The notes beneath the pieces were generated by a model, which ran no database searches, had not been told where the DNA came from, and saw only the letters and a list, made by a program, of their open reading frames with translations. Position numbers and translations under genes: made by a program. Shown in pieces: positions 35,950 through 42,948 of a stretch of DNA of 64,000 bases (its first letter is position 1; each line of letters opens with the position of its first letter). Origin of the DNA: Stakelama pacifica (GTDB lineage: Bacteria; Pseudomonadota; Alphaproteobacteria; Sphingomonadales; Sphingomonadaceae). Location: the NCBI RefSeq assembly GCF_004361835.1, contig NZ_SNWD01000002.1, positions 490,080 through 554,079 on the forward strand, read 5' to 3'.

Positions 35950-37275
35950 ATGACAGAAATCGCAGCCTCGTCAACCGGCAAGCCGGAAGTCCATATCTCC
36001 GTTATTCATGATGATGAGAGCGAGTATATTGACGGCCCGCGCGTTGTTGCAATTCTTGCTGTTTTGTTTCTGGTAAGTCTTACCTCTCAAGTCGATCGCA
36101 TGCTGCCATTCATCATGGCGGAAGCGGTAAAATCCGAGCTTTCTCTTAGCGACGCCCAGATAGGCTTGCTTACCGGTATCGCTTTCGCGGTCTGCTATAC
36201 GCTCCTTTCCTTGCCGCTTGCGCGGGTATCCGACAGGGGCTCACCCCGTCTCGTTATAGTTTCATGCACATTGGTCTGGAGCGCGATGACGGCGCTCGGG
36301 GGTGTCGCCGCGAGCTTCATGGTCCTGGCCTTCACACGCTTCGGCGTCGCGTTCGGTGAGGCGGGAGGAACCCCGGCCGGTCACGCGATCATCGCCCGCA
36401 AGATCAGGCCGGAACGGCGCGGTCTCGCGATCGGTCTGTTCGCGCTTGGCATCCCGCTCGGCACTATGGTCGGTTTCGCCGTTGGCGGCGCGATGAGCGA
36501 CACTTTGGGCTGGCGCACCGTACTGATCGGCGCCGGAGCGCTCGGCGGCATAATCGGTTTGCTGGCCTTCGTGATCGTCGGCCCGACCCCACCGCGCAAA
36601 ACCGCCACGACCTCGGGCGAGCCGTTCCTGCACGCCAGCGTTCGGTTGCTTTCCTCCCTGGGATTTCGCTGGCTCTTCATCGGCGCGATGATCAGCGGCT
36701 TCGCGGCCGCTCCCTTCTATGCCTTCGCCGCTCCTTTTCTCATGCGGACCCATGGCTACAGCGCCAGCGAGGCCGGCCTCGCGTTCGGTCTGCTGCAGGG
36801 CCTGATGGGCATTTTCGGCACATTGATTGGTGGGCGGTGGTTCGACCGTGCGGCCCGATCGGGCACCGGGCGAGTGCTGGGTCCGCCCGGCATTCTTTTC
36901 CTGATCGCCAGCGTGACGACGACGGTCGCGCTTTTCGTGCCTGTCCCCTGGCTCTCGATCATATTGCTGGTGCCGGCCATGCTGTCCTTCGCTTTCATGC
37001 TGCCCTGGGGGTTCGGCGCCGCGCATCTGGTGGCCGGCAAGGGCAAGGAAGCGATGGCGACGAGTCTGGTCATGATCGGCTCCGGCCTGTTCGGCCCGGC
37101 ATTCGGACCATTGATCGTCGGCATGATCAGCGATGCGGCGACCGAGACCGGAATTCCCAATGGTCTTGCACTCGGGATGCTGGCTGTCCCGGCCGCGAGC
37201 GCCCTGACGGGCGTCGCCATACTGGTCGCCAGCCGGCGTATCGCAGCGTCCTTCCGCAACATCGACATCGGCTGA
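35950..37275 (+). CDS. Spinster-type MFS transporter
   Basis: A 441-residue major facilitator with about 12 membrane helices. The Spinster-like motif A region LPLARVSDRGSPRLVIVS and the GEAGGTPAGHAIIARKIRPE box are clear. It lacks a signal peptide and starts with a 30-residue soluble tail. The AraC gene is divergent, and the Tat-signal SDR follows 37 bases downstream, which points to uptake or export of the compound that enzyme handles (inference). Confidence 0.88.
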   Translation: MTEIAASSTGKPEVHISVIHDDESEYIDGPRVVAILAVLFLVSLTSQVDRMLPFIMAEAVKSELSLSDAQIGLLTGIAFAVCYTLLSLPLARVSDRGSPRLVIVSCTLVWSAMTALGGVAASFMVLAFTRFGVAFGEAGGTPAGHAIIARKIRPERRGLAIGLFALGIPLGTMVGFAVGGAMSDTLGWRTVLIGAGALGGIIGLLAFVIVGPTPPRKTATTSGEPFLHASVRLLSSLGFRWLFIGAMISGFAAAPFYAFAAPFLMRTHGYSASEAGLAFGLLQGLMGIFGTLIGGRWFDRAARSGTGRVLGPPGILFLIASVTTTVALFVPVPWLSIILLVPAMLSFAFMLPWGFGAAHLVAGKGKEAMATSLVMIGSGLFGPAFGPLIVGMISDAATETGIPNGLALGMLAVPAASALTGVAILVASRRIAASFRNIDIG

Positions 37276-37312
37276 CAACGCGCAAACCGCGTTTTTCGGA
37301 AGGCTTCTTCAA

Positions 37313-38434
37313 ATGACAGACTCGCTGGAAGATAACAGGGCTCCAAAAGTCCAGGCATCGGGATTGTCTCGCCGCGCATTTGTTCGATATGGCGCGGCGA
37401 GCGTCGGTGTCGCGGCTGTAGGCGGCGGCATCGCGGCCATGGCGAACAGGCCAGCACTATCCCCGCGCCAGCAGGGATTGCCGACAATCCCCGATTGGAC
37501 GGCAACCGACATCCCCTCATTGCGCGGGCGTTCGGCACTCGTCACGGGCGGCAACGGCTATCCCGTGGACGACCGAAGTGGCCTGGGCTTCCACGACGCC
37601 CTTGAGCTCGCCCGCGCCGGTGCGGATGTGACGATTGCATCCCGAAAGCAGGAACGGGGCGAGGAAGCCGTCCGGCGCATCAAGGCCAGCGTTCCCGGCG
37701 CTTCGATCCGCTTCGAGGCCCTTGATCTTTCGAACCTCGCTTCCGTTGCCGAATTTGCGGAGCGGATGCGGGCTTCCCGAGGAAGTCTGGACATTCTCGT
37801 CAACAACGCCGGTGTCATGGGACGGAAAAGCCGCGAGGTGAGCGCCGACGGGTTCGAACGGGTCTTTGCCACGAACACGCTTGGTCATTTTGCGTTGACC
37901 GCCCGACTGCTGCCGCTGCTGCGCAAAGGCAATTCCCCGCGCATCGTCTGGGTCTCCAGCAGCCGCGCGCTCATGGGCGCGATCAACTTCGCCGACCTGC
38001 AACTGGCTCAGGATTACGACTATGGCGCGGCTTACGACAACAGCAAACTCGCCAACCTCATGCTCGCCTTCGAGATGCAGAGGCGCAGCGCGGCGGAAGG
38101 CTGGGGCATCTCGGCCATAGCAGCCCATCCCGGCATCGCTCGCACCAACCTGGTCCCGGACGGTCCTGGCCCGGACAGCCTGGAGGGGCGCAATCACAGA
38201 TATATGCCTTTCCTTTTCCAGCCGCCCGCTCAAGGCGCGTTGCCGACCCTGTATGCGGCCACGTCGCCGCAAGCGGTAGCCGGCGGCTATTACGGACCGA
38301 ATGGCTTTCTGGGGCTGGGCGGCCTGCCCGGCTGGGCCGGGATTCCTGAAAAAGCCGACGACCAGAAAACTGCGGCGAGGCTGTGGGGCACGGTTGAGCA
38401 GCTTGGTGGCGTAACATTTGGTCGGACGGCCTGA
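37313..38434 (+). CDS. SDR with twin-arginine signal, paralogue 2 of 3
   Basis: A 373-residue SDR related to those at 28520 and 39549 but with a 60-residue N-terminal extension holding a Tat-like signal (GLSRRAFVRYGAASVGVAAV). The NAD(P) site is modified (VTGGNGYPVDDRSGLGFHDA), with NNAGVM and a YDNSK active site. An exported dinucleotide-dependent SDR is odd because NAD(P)H is cytoplasmic; Tat export with prebound cofactor would solve this, or the segment may only be a membrane anchor. It lies in an operon with the MFS gene. Confidence 0.82.
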   Translation: MTDSLEDNRAPKVQASGLSRRAFVRYGAASVGVAAVGGGIAAMANRPALSPRQQGLPTIPDWTATDIPSLRGRSALVTGGNGYPVDDRSGLGFHDALELARAGADVTIASRKQERGEEAVRRIKASVPGASIRFEALDLSNLASVAEFAERMRASRGSLDILVNNAGVMGRKSREVSADGFERVFATNTLGHFALTARLLPLLRKGNSPRIVWVSSSRALMGAINFADLQLAQDYDYGAAYDNSKLANLMLAFEMQRRSAAEGWGISAIAAHPGIARTNLVPDGPGPDSLEGRNHRYMPFLFQPPAQGALPTLYAATSPQAVAGGYYGPNGFLGLGGLPGWAGIPEKADDQKTAARLWGTVEQLGGVTFGRTA

Positions 38435-38743
38435 TGCTGGAACATCTTCCCGCGCCGCTTCGTCGGCAGGCCCCGCGGATGACGCCCTATGGACGGATCG
38501 GCGGGCCGGAAGACTTCACCAGTGCTTTCGCCGCGCCGTGTGCCGGCGAGGCAATGGATCAACGGCAAGCTCCTATTCGCGAGCGGCTTCTTCTGAAGCA
38601 CGCGCCACCATCCATTCGAACGAACTGAGGTCGGTCCGGGAGCCCCCCGTCCCTCTGCCCCCGGCGACCTCGCGGCCACTGGATGACGTCTCCCGTAACG
38701 GGGCGCTTTTGGTGGCCGCAGATATCCAAAGAAAGGAACCAAG
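38435..38743. other. Intergenic region before the MipA gene
   Basis: About 310 bases. A 64-codon plus-strand frame (38434-38628) has no recognised family and is not called. The region probably carries the mipA leader: a purine-rich AAAGGAA lies 10 bases before its ATG. Otherwise I see nothing in it. Confidence 0.4.
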
Positions 38744-39538
38744 ATGCGTATTCTTCTCCCGATCACAATTGCCTGCGGAATGATCTTGCCATGCACGTCA
38801 GCATATGCGCAGCAAGCGCCTGCAGACGGATCCTCCCATGGCATGGTTGCCGTCGGCGTAGGTGTCGTTCCCGAATTTGACGGTGCCGACGATGTCCGCG
38901 TGCTTCCCTTTGTCACGGGAGAGGTGAGCATAGGTCGAGCCACGGTTCAGTTGCGCGGCCAGGGTTTGCGGGTCGATCTCGCTGCCGACCCACGGTTCGC
39001 GATTGGCCCTGTGATCGGCGCGCGCCTGCCGCGCAATGACGCAGACGGCGCGGTCGGTCTGCTGCCCGAAATCGACACGGCCATCGAGGCAGGCGGGTTC
39101 ATCGGATATCGGCTGGGCGGCGACCAGTATGGCCAAGGCTCGATTCAGATGGAGCTGTCGCTGGTCCATGACGTTTCGAATACGCATGACGGCCTGCTCG
39201 CCACCGCGAGCGCAAGCTACGCGGCGGTACGCACGCCCGACTTTTTCCTCTCGCTCGACGCACAAACGACCTGGGCGAACGCGGACTATACGCGCACTTA
39301 TTTCGGCATCGACGATACCGCCGCGGTCGCCAGTGGGTTGCCGGCCTATCGGACTGGCTCGGGCTTCAAGGACGTGGGCGCGGGCCTGACCGCAGGCTAT
39401 TGGTTCAGCCGCCGCTTCGGCGTGATCGCCCGTGCGCGCGCGAGCTATCTTGTCGGCGATGCCGCCGCCAGCCCAGTCACCGACGAGGGCCGTCGTTGGC
39501 AGCCGGCAGGCGGTATCGCGCTGTCGTATCGGTTCTGA
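38744..39538 (+). CDS. MipA/OmpV family outer-membrane protein
   Basis: A 264-residue protein with a signal peptide (residues 1-23, cut near TSAYAQQ) and repeated amphipathic beta strands ending in the typical outer-membrane C-terminus GGIALSYRF. This is the MipA/OmpV barrel family, which includes scaffolds for murein enzymes and small-molecule channels. It precedes an SDR gene by 10 bases, so it may admit the substrate of that enzyme (inference). Confidence 0.85.
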   Translation: MRILLPITIACGMILPCTSAYAQQAPADGSSHGMVAVGVGVVPEFDGADDVRVLPFVTGEVSIGRATVQLRGQGLRVDLAADPRFAIGPVIGARLPRNDADGAVGLLPEIDTAIEAGGFIGYRLGGDQYGQGSIQMELSLVHDVSNTHDGLLATASASYAAVRTPDFFLSLDAQTTWANADYTRTYFGIDDTAAVASGLPAYRTGSGFKDVGAGLTAGYWFSRRFGVIARARASYLVGDAAASPVTDEGRRWQPAGGIALSYRF

Positions 39539-39548
39539 GGAGAGCGAT

Positions 39549-40460
39549 ATGGCAAAATGGACAGCATCGGACATACCCTCCCAAAAGGGGCGTGCGGCCA
39601 TCGTGACGGGGACCGGCGGGCTTGGGCTTGAAGATGCCCTGGCTCTGGCGCGGGCGGGAGCAGAGGTCATCATCGCCGGCCGCAACCCCGGAAAGGGCGC
39701 GGAGGCGGTGAAACGCATCCGCGCCGAAGTTCCCTCGGCGGCCGCCCGCTTCGAGCAGGTCGACCTTGCAAACCTCCGGTCGGTGGCGGATTTTTGTGAC
39801 CGGCTGCGGGGCCAGCGCGACAGCCTCGATCTGCTCATCAACAACGCCGCCGTGATGGTGCCGCCGCAACGCCAGGAGACCGTGGACGGGTTCGAGCTAC
39901 AGCTTGCCACCAATTATCTTGGTCACTTCGCGTTGACGGCTGGCCTGATGCCGCTGCTGCGCAACGGGAAGAACGCGCGTATCGTTTCGCTGTCGAGCGT
40001 TGCCGCCCGACAGGGTGCGATCGACTTCGATGATCTGAACGCGCGCCACAGCTACAACCCCATGCGATCTTACGGCCAGTCGAAGCTCGCTTGCCTCATG
40101 TTCGCCTTCTCGTTGCAGCGGCGAAGCGAAGCGGGCGGTTGGGGCATCACCAGCATCGCTGCGCATCCGGGCATTTCGCGAACCGACCTCCTGCACAATG
40201 CGCCCGGTCGCTGGAGCGGCGTAGGGATCGCACGATCATTGCTCTGGTTCATGTTCCAGCCCGCGGCACAAGGCGCGTTACCCACGCTCTTTGCTGCGAC
40301 GTCACAGCAGGCGCGTGGTGGCGCTTATTACGGCCCGGACAGGCTTGGGGAAACGCGGGGCTATCCGGCCGCGTCCAAGATTCCTCCGCAGGCGCTGGAC
40401 GTCGAGATTGCCGAACAACTGTGGGAGATTTCAGAGCATCTGGTCGGAAGGGCCATCTGA
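39549..40460 (+). CDS. Retinol-dehydrogenase-like SDR, paralogue 3 of 3
   Basis: A 303-residue SDR: TGTGGLGLEDALALARAGA at the NAD(P) site, NNAAVM in place of NNAGVM, and YGQSK at the active site. It is the closest relative in this window of the protein at 28520. The ATG at 39549 follows GGAGAG and begins MAKWTASDIPSQKGR like its paralogue; a longer frame from 39432 overlaps mipA and is rejected. Confidence 0.86.
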   Translation: MAKWTASDIPSQKGRAAIVTGTGGLGLEDALALARAGAEVIIAGRNPGKGAEAVKRIRAEVPSAAARFEQVDLANLRSVADFCDRLRGQRDSLDLLINNAAVMVPPQRQETVDGFELQLATNYLGHFALTAGLMPLLRNGKNARIVSLSSVAARQGAIDFDDLNARHSYNPMRSYGQSKLACLMFAFSLQRRSEAGGWGITSIAAHPGISRTDLLHNAPGRWSGVGIARSLLWFMFQPAAQGALPTLFAATSQQARGGAYYGPDRLGETRGYPAASKIPPQALDVEIAEQLWEISEHLVGRAI

Positions 40461-40621
40461 GTATCAGCGGCAGGTGATGCGGAGGAAGTGTCGCGATTTT
40501 GCCACCGGATCAACCGACATGCACGGACTTTCGCAGGAAGAATTCGATACTCTCGCCAAAATAAAACCCTGCCCAGCACATCCATCTCCGCCGTACCATC
40601 AACATAATCCGAGACATTATC

Positions 40622-41371
40622 ATGCCCACAATTCTGATCACCGGTTGCTCCTCGGGCTTCGGCCTCGAAACTGCCCGCCTGTTTCTCGATCGAGACTGGA
40701 AGGTGGTGGCGACGATGAGAAGCCCGAATGCCGACCTGCTCCCGGCCTCCGACAATCTGCAGATACTGCCCCTCGACGTCACTGACAGCGCGAGCATCAT
40801 TAGTGCCGTCGATGCTGCCGGATCGATCGATGTCCTCGTCAACAATGCCGGGTTCGGAACCGTGGCGCCGATCGAATTGATCAACCCCGAAACGGCTCGC
40901 ACCTTGTTCGAAACCAACACGCTCGGCACGTTGGCGATGCTCCAGGCGGTGCTGCCGCAGTTTCGTGAACGCCGGGCGGGCATCATCATCAACGTCACCT
41001 CGTCGGTAACGCTAAGAATCTTGCCGCTAGTGGGCATTTACCGGGCTAGCAAGGCAGCCGTTAACGCGCTCACCGAATCCTTAGCGATCGAAGTCGAGCC
41101 GTTCGGTGTGCGGGTGCACATCATACTGCCCGGAGCTTCACCTGAGACGAGCTTTGCGGTCAATGCGATGCCGCACCTGCGTGGCCTTGATAATCCCGAC
41201 TATGCGCCGCTGATCGAAAGCATGATGGCGCAGTTCCGAATGAGCGATCGCCCGGTGACGCACGCGGCCGACGTTGCAAATGCGGTCTGGCAAGCGGCTA
41301 CCGACCCAACGGCACCTTTTAGGATTGCAGCTGGCAAGGATGCCGAGGAATGGATGACTCAGGCAGGCTGA
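40622..41371 (+). CDS. Short-chain dehydrogenase (SDR)
   Basis: A 249-residue classical SDR: TGCSSGFG at residues 6-13, NNAGFG at about 77-82, and a YRASK active site at about 140-144. It belongs to the group with TGCSSGFGLETA starts often annotated as oxidoreductases of unknown substrate. It is the last gene before the first 57-bp repeat (41408), 37 bases from it. Confidence 0.85.
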   Translation: MPTILITGCSSGFGLETARLFLDRDWKVVATMRSPNADLLPASDNLQILPLDVTDSASIISAVDAAGSIDVLVNNAGFGTVAPIELINPETARTLFETNTLGTLAMLQAVLPQFRERRAGIIINVTSSVTLRILPLVGIYRASKAAVNALTESLAIEVEPFGVRVHIILPGASPETSFAVNAMPHLRGLDNPDYAPLIESMMAQFRMSDRPVTHAADVANAVWQAATDPTAPFRIAAGKDAEEWMTQAG

Positions 41372-41407
41372 GCGCCAATCGACCACGTCGCTTGGCGCCC
41401 CGTCGGC

Positions 41408-41464
41408 TATCGTAGCGCTATAGCGCAGACATAGTGCTCATCATCGTCGGTCGCGGCCCGCCAT
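41408..41464 (+). repeat. 57-bp module-border repeat, copy 1
   Basis: Core TATCGTAGCGCTATAGCG, then a variable 4-base block, TAGTGCTCATC and GGCCCGCCAT. The four copies in the window have exactly equal length and the same orientation. Compared with copy 3, 49 of 57 positions match. Weaker similarity with copy 2 continues to 41520, ending in GCTACG, which is complementary to CGTAGC at the start. It lies between the SDR block and the restriction module. Confidence 0.85.
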
Positions 41465-41646
41465 GCCGCCGATTGCCGCCGTGCGCCGCCTTCGCATCCT
41501 CAAACACCGCAACTGCTACGCCGCCGCACGATAGCGAGCCAACCGAGGGCTCCCCAACCTCGTCATCAATAGCGCTCCAGAACGGTCCGTTCGCTGGCGA
41601 AGCGCTCAAATACTCACTATGGCCCACAGCCACTTTATGAGTTGGA

Positions 41647-41660
41647 AGTATGGACATACT
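41647..41660. promoter_or_regulatory. Operator-like palindrome upstream of the RHH gene
   Basis: AGTATGGACATACT has 6-base arms around a GA spacer. A second TGTCCA core, the reverse of TGGACA, lies at 41682-41687, just before the ribosome site GGAGG (41691). Paired sites with this spacing suit a ribbon-helix-helix repressor, most simply the protein encoded at 41702. Confidence 0.55.
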
Positions 41661-41701
41661 GATTTATGCCTCTCCTCATATTGTCCATGCGGAGGGGTGT
41701 C

Positions 41702-41890
41702 ATGGCGAAGTCGCCCGATGAAAAAACGGTGCAAATCAAAGTGTCACCGGAACTGAAAAAGGAAATCCACCGCTCTGCCTTGGAGCGGGACGAAACGGTT
41801 CGCACCTTTATCCTGAAGGCGCTGAAAGGTCGCGGCATCGCCGTTTCGGATGGCGATCTTGTCGACCGCCGCAAGGCGGCGATACGATGA
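41702..41890 (+). CDS. Small ribbon-helix-helix regulator of the restriction module
   Basis: A 62-residue protein: a strand KTVQIKVSPELKKEI, then a helix-turn-helix ERDETVRTFILKALKGRGI, the RHH fold. The ATG at 41702 has GGAGG 6 bases upstream; an in-frame ATG at 41666 gives 12 extra residues and is less likely. It overlaps the methyltransferase gene (ATGA at 41887). It most likely keeps expression of the operon in balance, as controller proteins do in restriction systems (inference). Confidence 0.72.
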   Translation: MAKSPDEKTVQIKVSPELKKEIHRSALERDETVRTFILKALKGRGIAVSDGDLVDRRKAAIR

Positions 41891-42948
41891 ACGAGGCAAA
41901 TTCCCCTGCCGTCAACGCGTCCGTCATCGACCTCTTCTGCGGTGCGGGTGGGCTCTCACACGGTTTCAGGAAAGAAGAGTTCAAGCTGGCGGCCGGCATC
42001 GATATCGACGAGGCGTGTCGTTTTCCATACGAGCAAAACAACGGTGCGCCGTTCTTGCGCAAGGACGTCGCAAATCTGACGGCGAAGGAGATCGACGCCC
42101 TCTTCCTTCCGGGGGCAAAGCGCGTGCTCGTCGGTTGCGCGCCCTGTCAGCCGTTTTCGACGTATAACCAGAAGAACGAAGACCCGAACTGGAAGCTGCT
42201 ACACGCTTTCGGGGACATCATTGAGGCGTCGTTGCCCGACGTCGTTTCGATGGAGAACGTCCCGCGTCTGCTCGCTTTCCGGGGCGGGGCCGTGTTCAAC
42301 GCCTTCGTAGCGAAGTTGCGGGCGTCGGACTATCACGTCGTTTGGGACGTGCTTTACGGACCGGATTTCGGACTAGCGCAGACCCGCTCGCGATTGGTGC
42401 TACTCGCGTCGCGGCTCGGCCCGATATCGTTGCCGACGCCGACGCATGATGCCGAAAATCACCGCACCGTCCGCGAAGAGATCGGGGCGCTGCCTTCGTT
42501 GGCGCACGGCGAAGTCGACGATGACGACCCGCTTCATCGCGCCAGTCGCCTTTCCGAGACGAACGCGCGCCGCATCGCTTCGGCCAAACCCGGCGGCACT
42601 TGGCGTGATTGGGATGACGATCTTGTTGCCGACTGCCACAAGGTGGAATCCGGCAAAGGGTATTCGTCCGTTTACGGCCGCATGAGTTGGACTGCGCCGT
42701 CGCCGACGATCACGACGCAATTCTACGGGTTCGGCAATGGCCGGTTCGGACACCCCGAGCAAAACCGGGCACTGACCCTCCGTGAGGGAGCATTGCTCCA
42801 AGGTTTTCCGCGCGAGTATCAATTCGCCCGGCCTGGAGAAGCGATCCATTTCAAACGAATCGGAAGGCTCATCGGCAACGCGGTGCCCGTCCACCTGGCC
42901 AGCGCGATCGCACGCGCGGTCAAAGCGCATCTGGAGACCGTGCAATGA
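41887..42948 (+). CDS. DNA cytosine-5 methyltransferase
   Basis: A 353-residue m5C methyltransferase with all main motifs: I (DLFCGAGGLSHGF, about 15-27), IV (PCQ with catalytic Cys87), VI (ENVPRLL), VIII (QTRSRLVLLAS), and IX/X (LREGALLQGFP and GNAVPVHLASAI). The region between VIII and IX (about 175-275) is the target-recognition domain; its specificity cannot be read. It should protect host DNA from the ATPase-nuclease encoded next, which it overlaps by 4 bases. Confidence 0.93.
   Translation: MNEANSPAVNASVIDLFCGAGGLSHGFRKEEFKLAAGIDIDEACRFPYEQNNGAPFLRKDVANLTAKEIDALFLPGAKRVLVGCAPCQPFSTYNQKNEDPNWKLLHAFGDIIEASLPDVVSMENVPRLLAFRGGAVFNAFVAKLRASDYHVVWDVLYGPDFGLAQTRSRLVLLASRLGPISLPTPTHDAENHRTVREEIGALPSLAHGEVDDDDPLHRASRLSETNARRIASAKPGGTWRDWDDDLVADCHKVESGKGYSSVYGRMSWTAPSPTITTQFYGFGNGRFGHPEQNRALTLREGALLQGFPREYQFARPGEAIHFKRIGRLIGNAVPVHLASAIARAVKAHLETVQ

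Noticed and set aside
38434..38628. A 64-codon frame after the Tat-signal SDR
   Set aside because: No recognisable domain and an odd composition; its start only overlaps the SDR stop by chance.
41434..41640. GTG-started frames beginning inside each 57-bp repeat (MLIFIGRGPP-like starts)
   Set aside because: The four copies share only about 13 codons before they diverge, have no ribosome site, and their differences are not limited to silent positions. The repeat is better seen as a DNA element.
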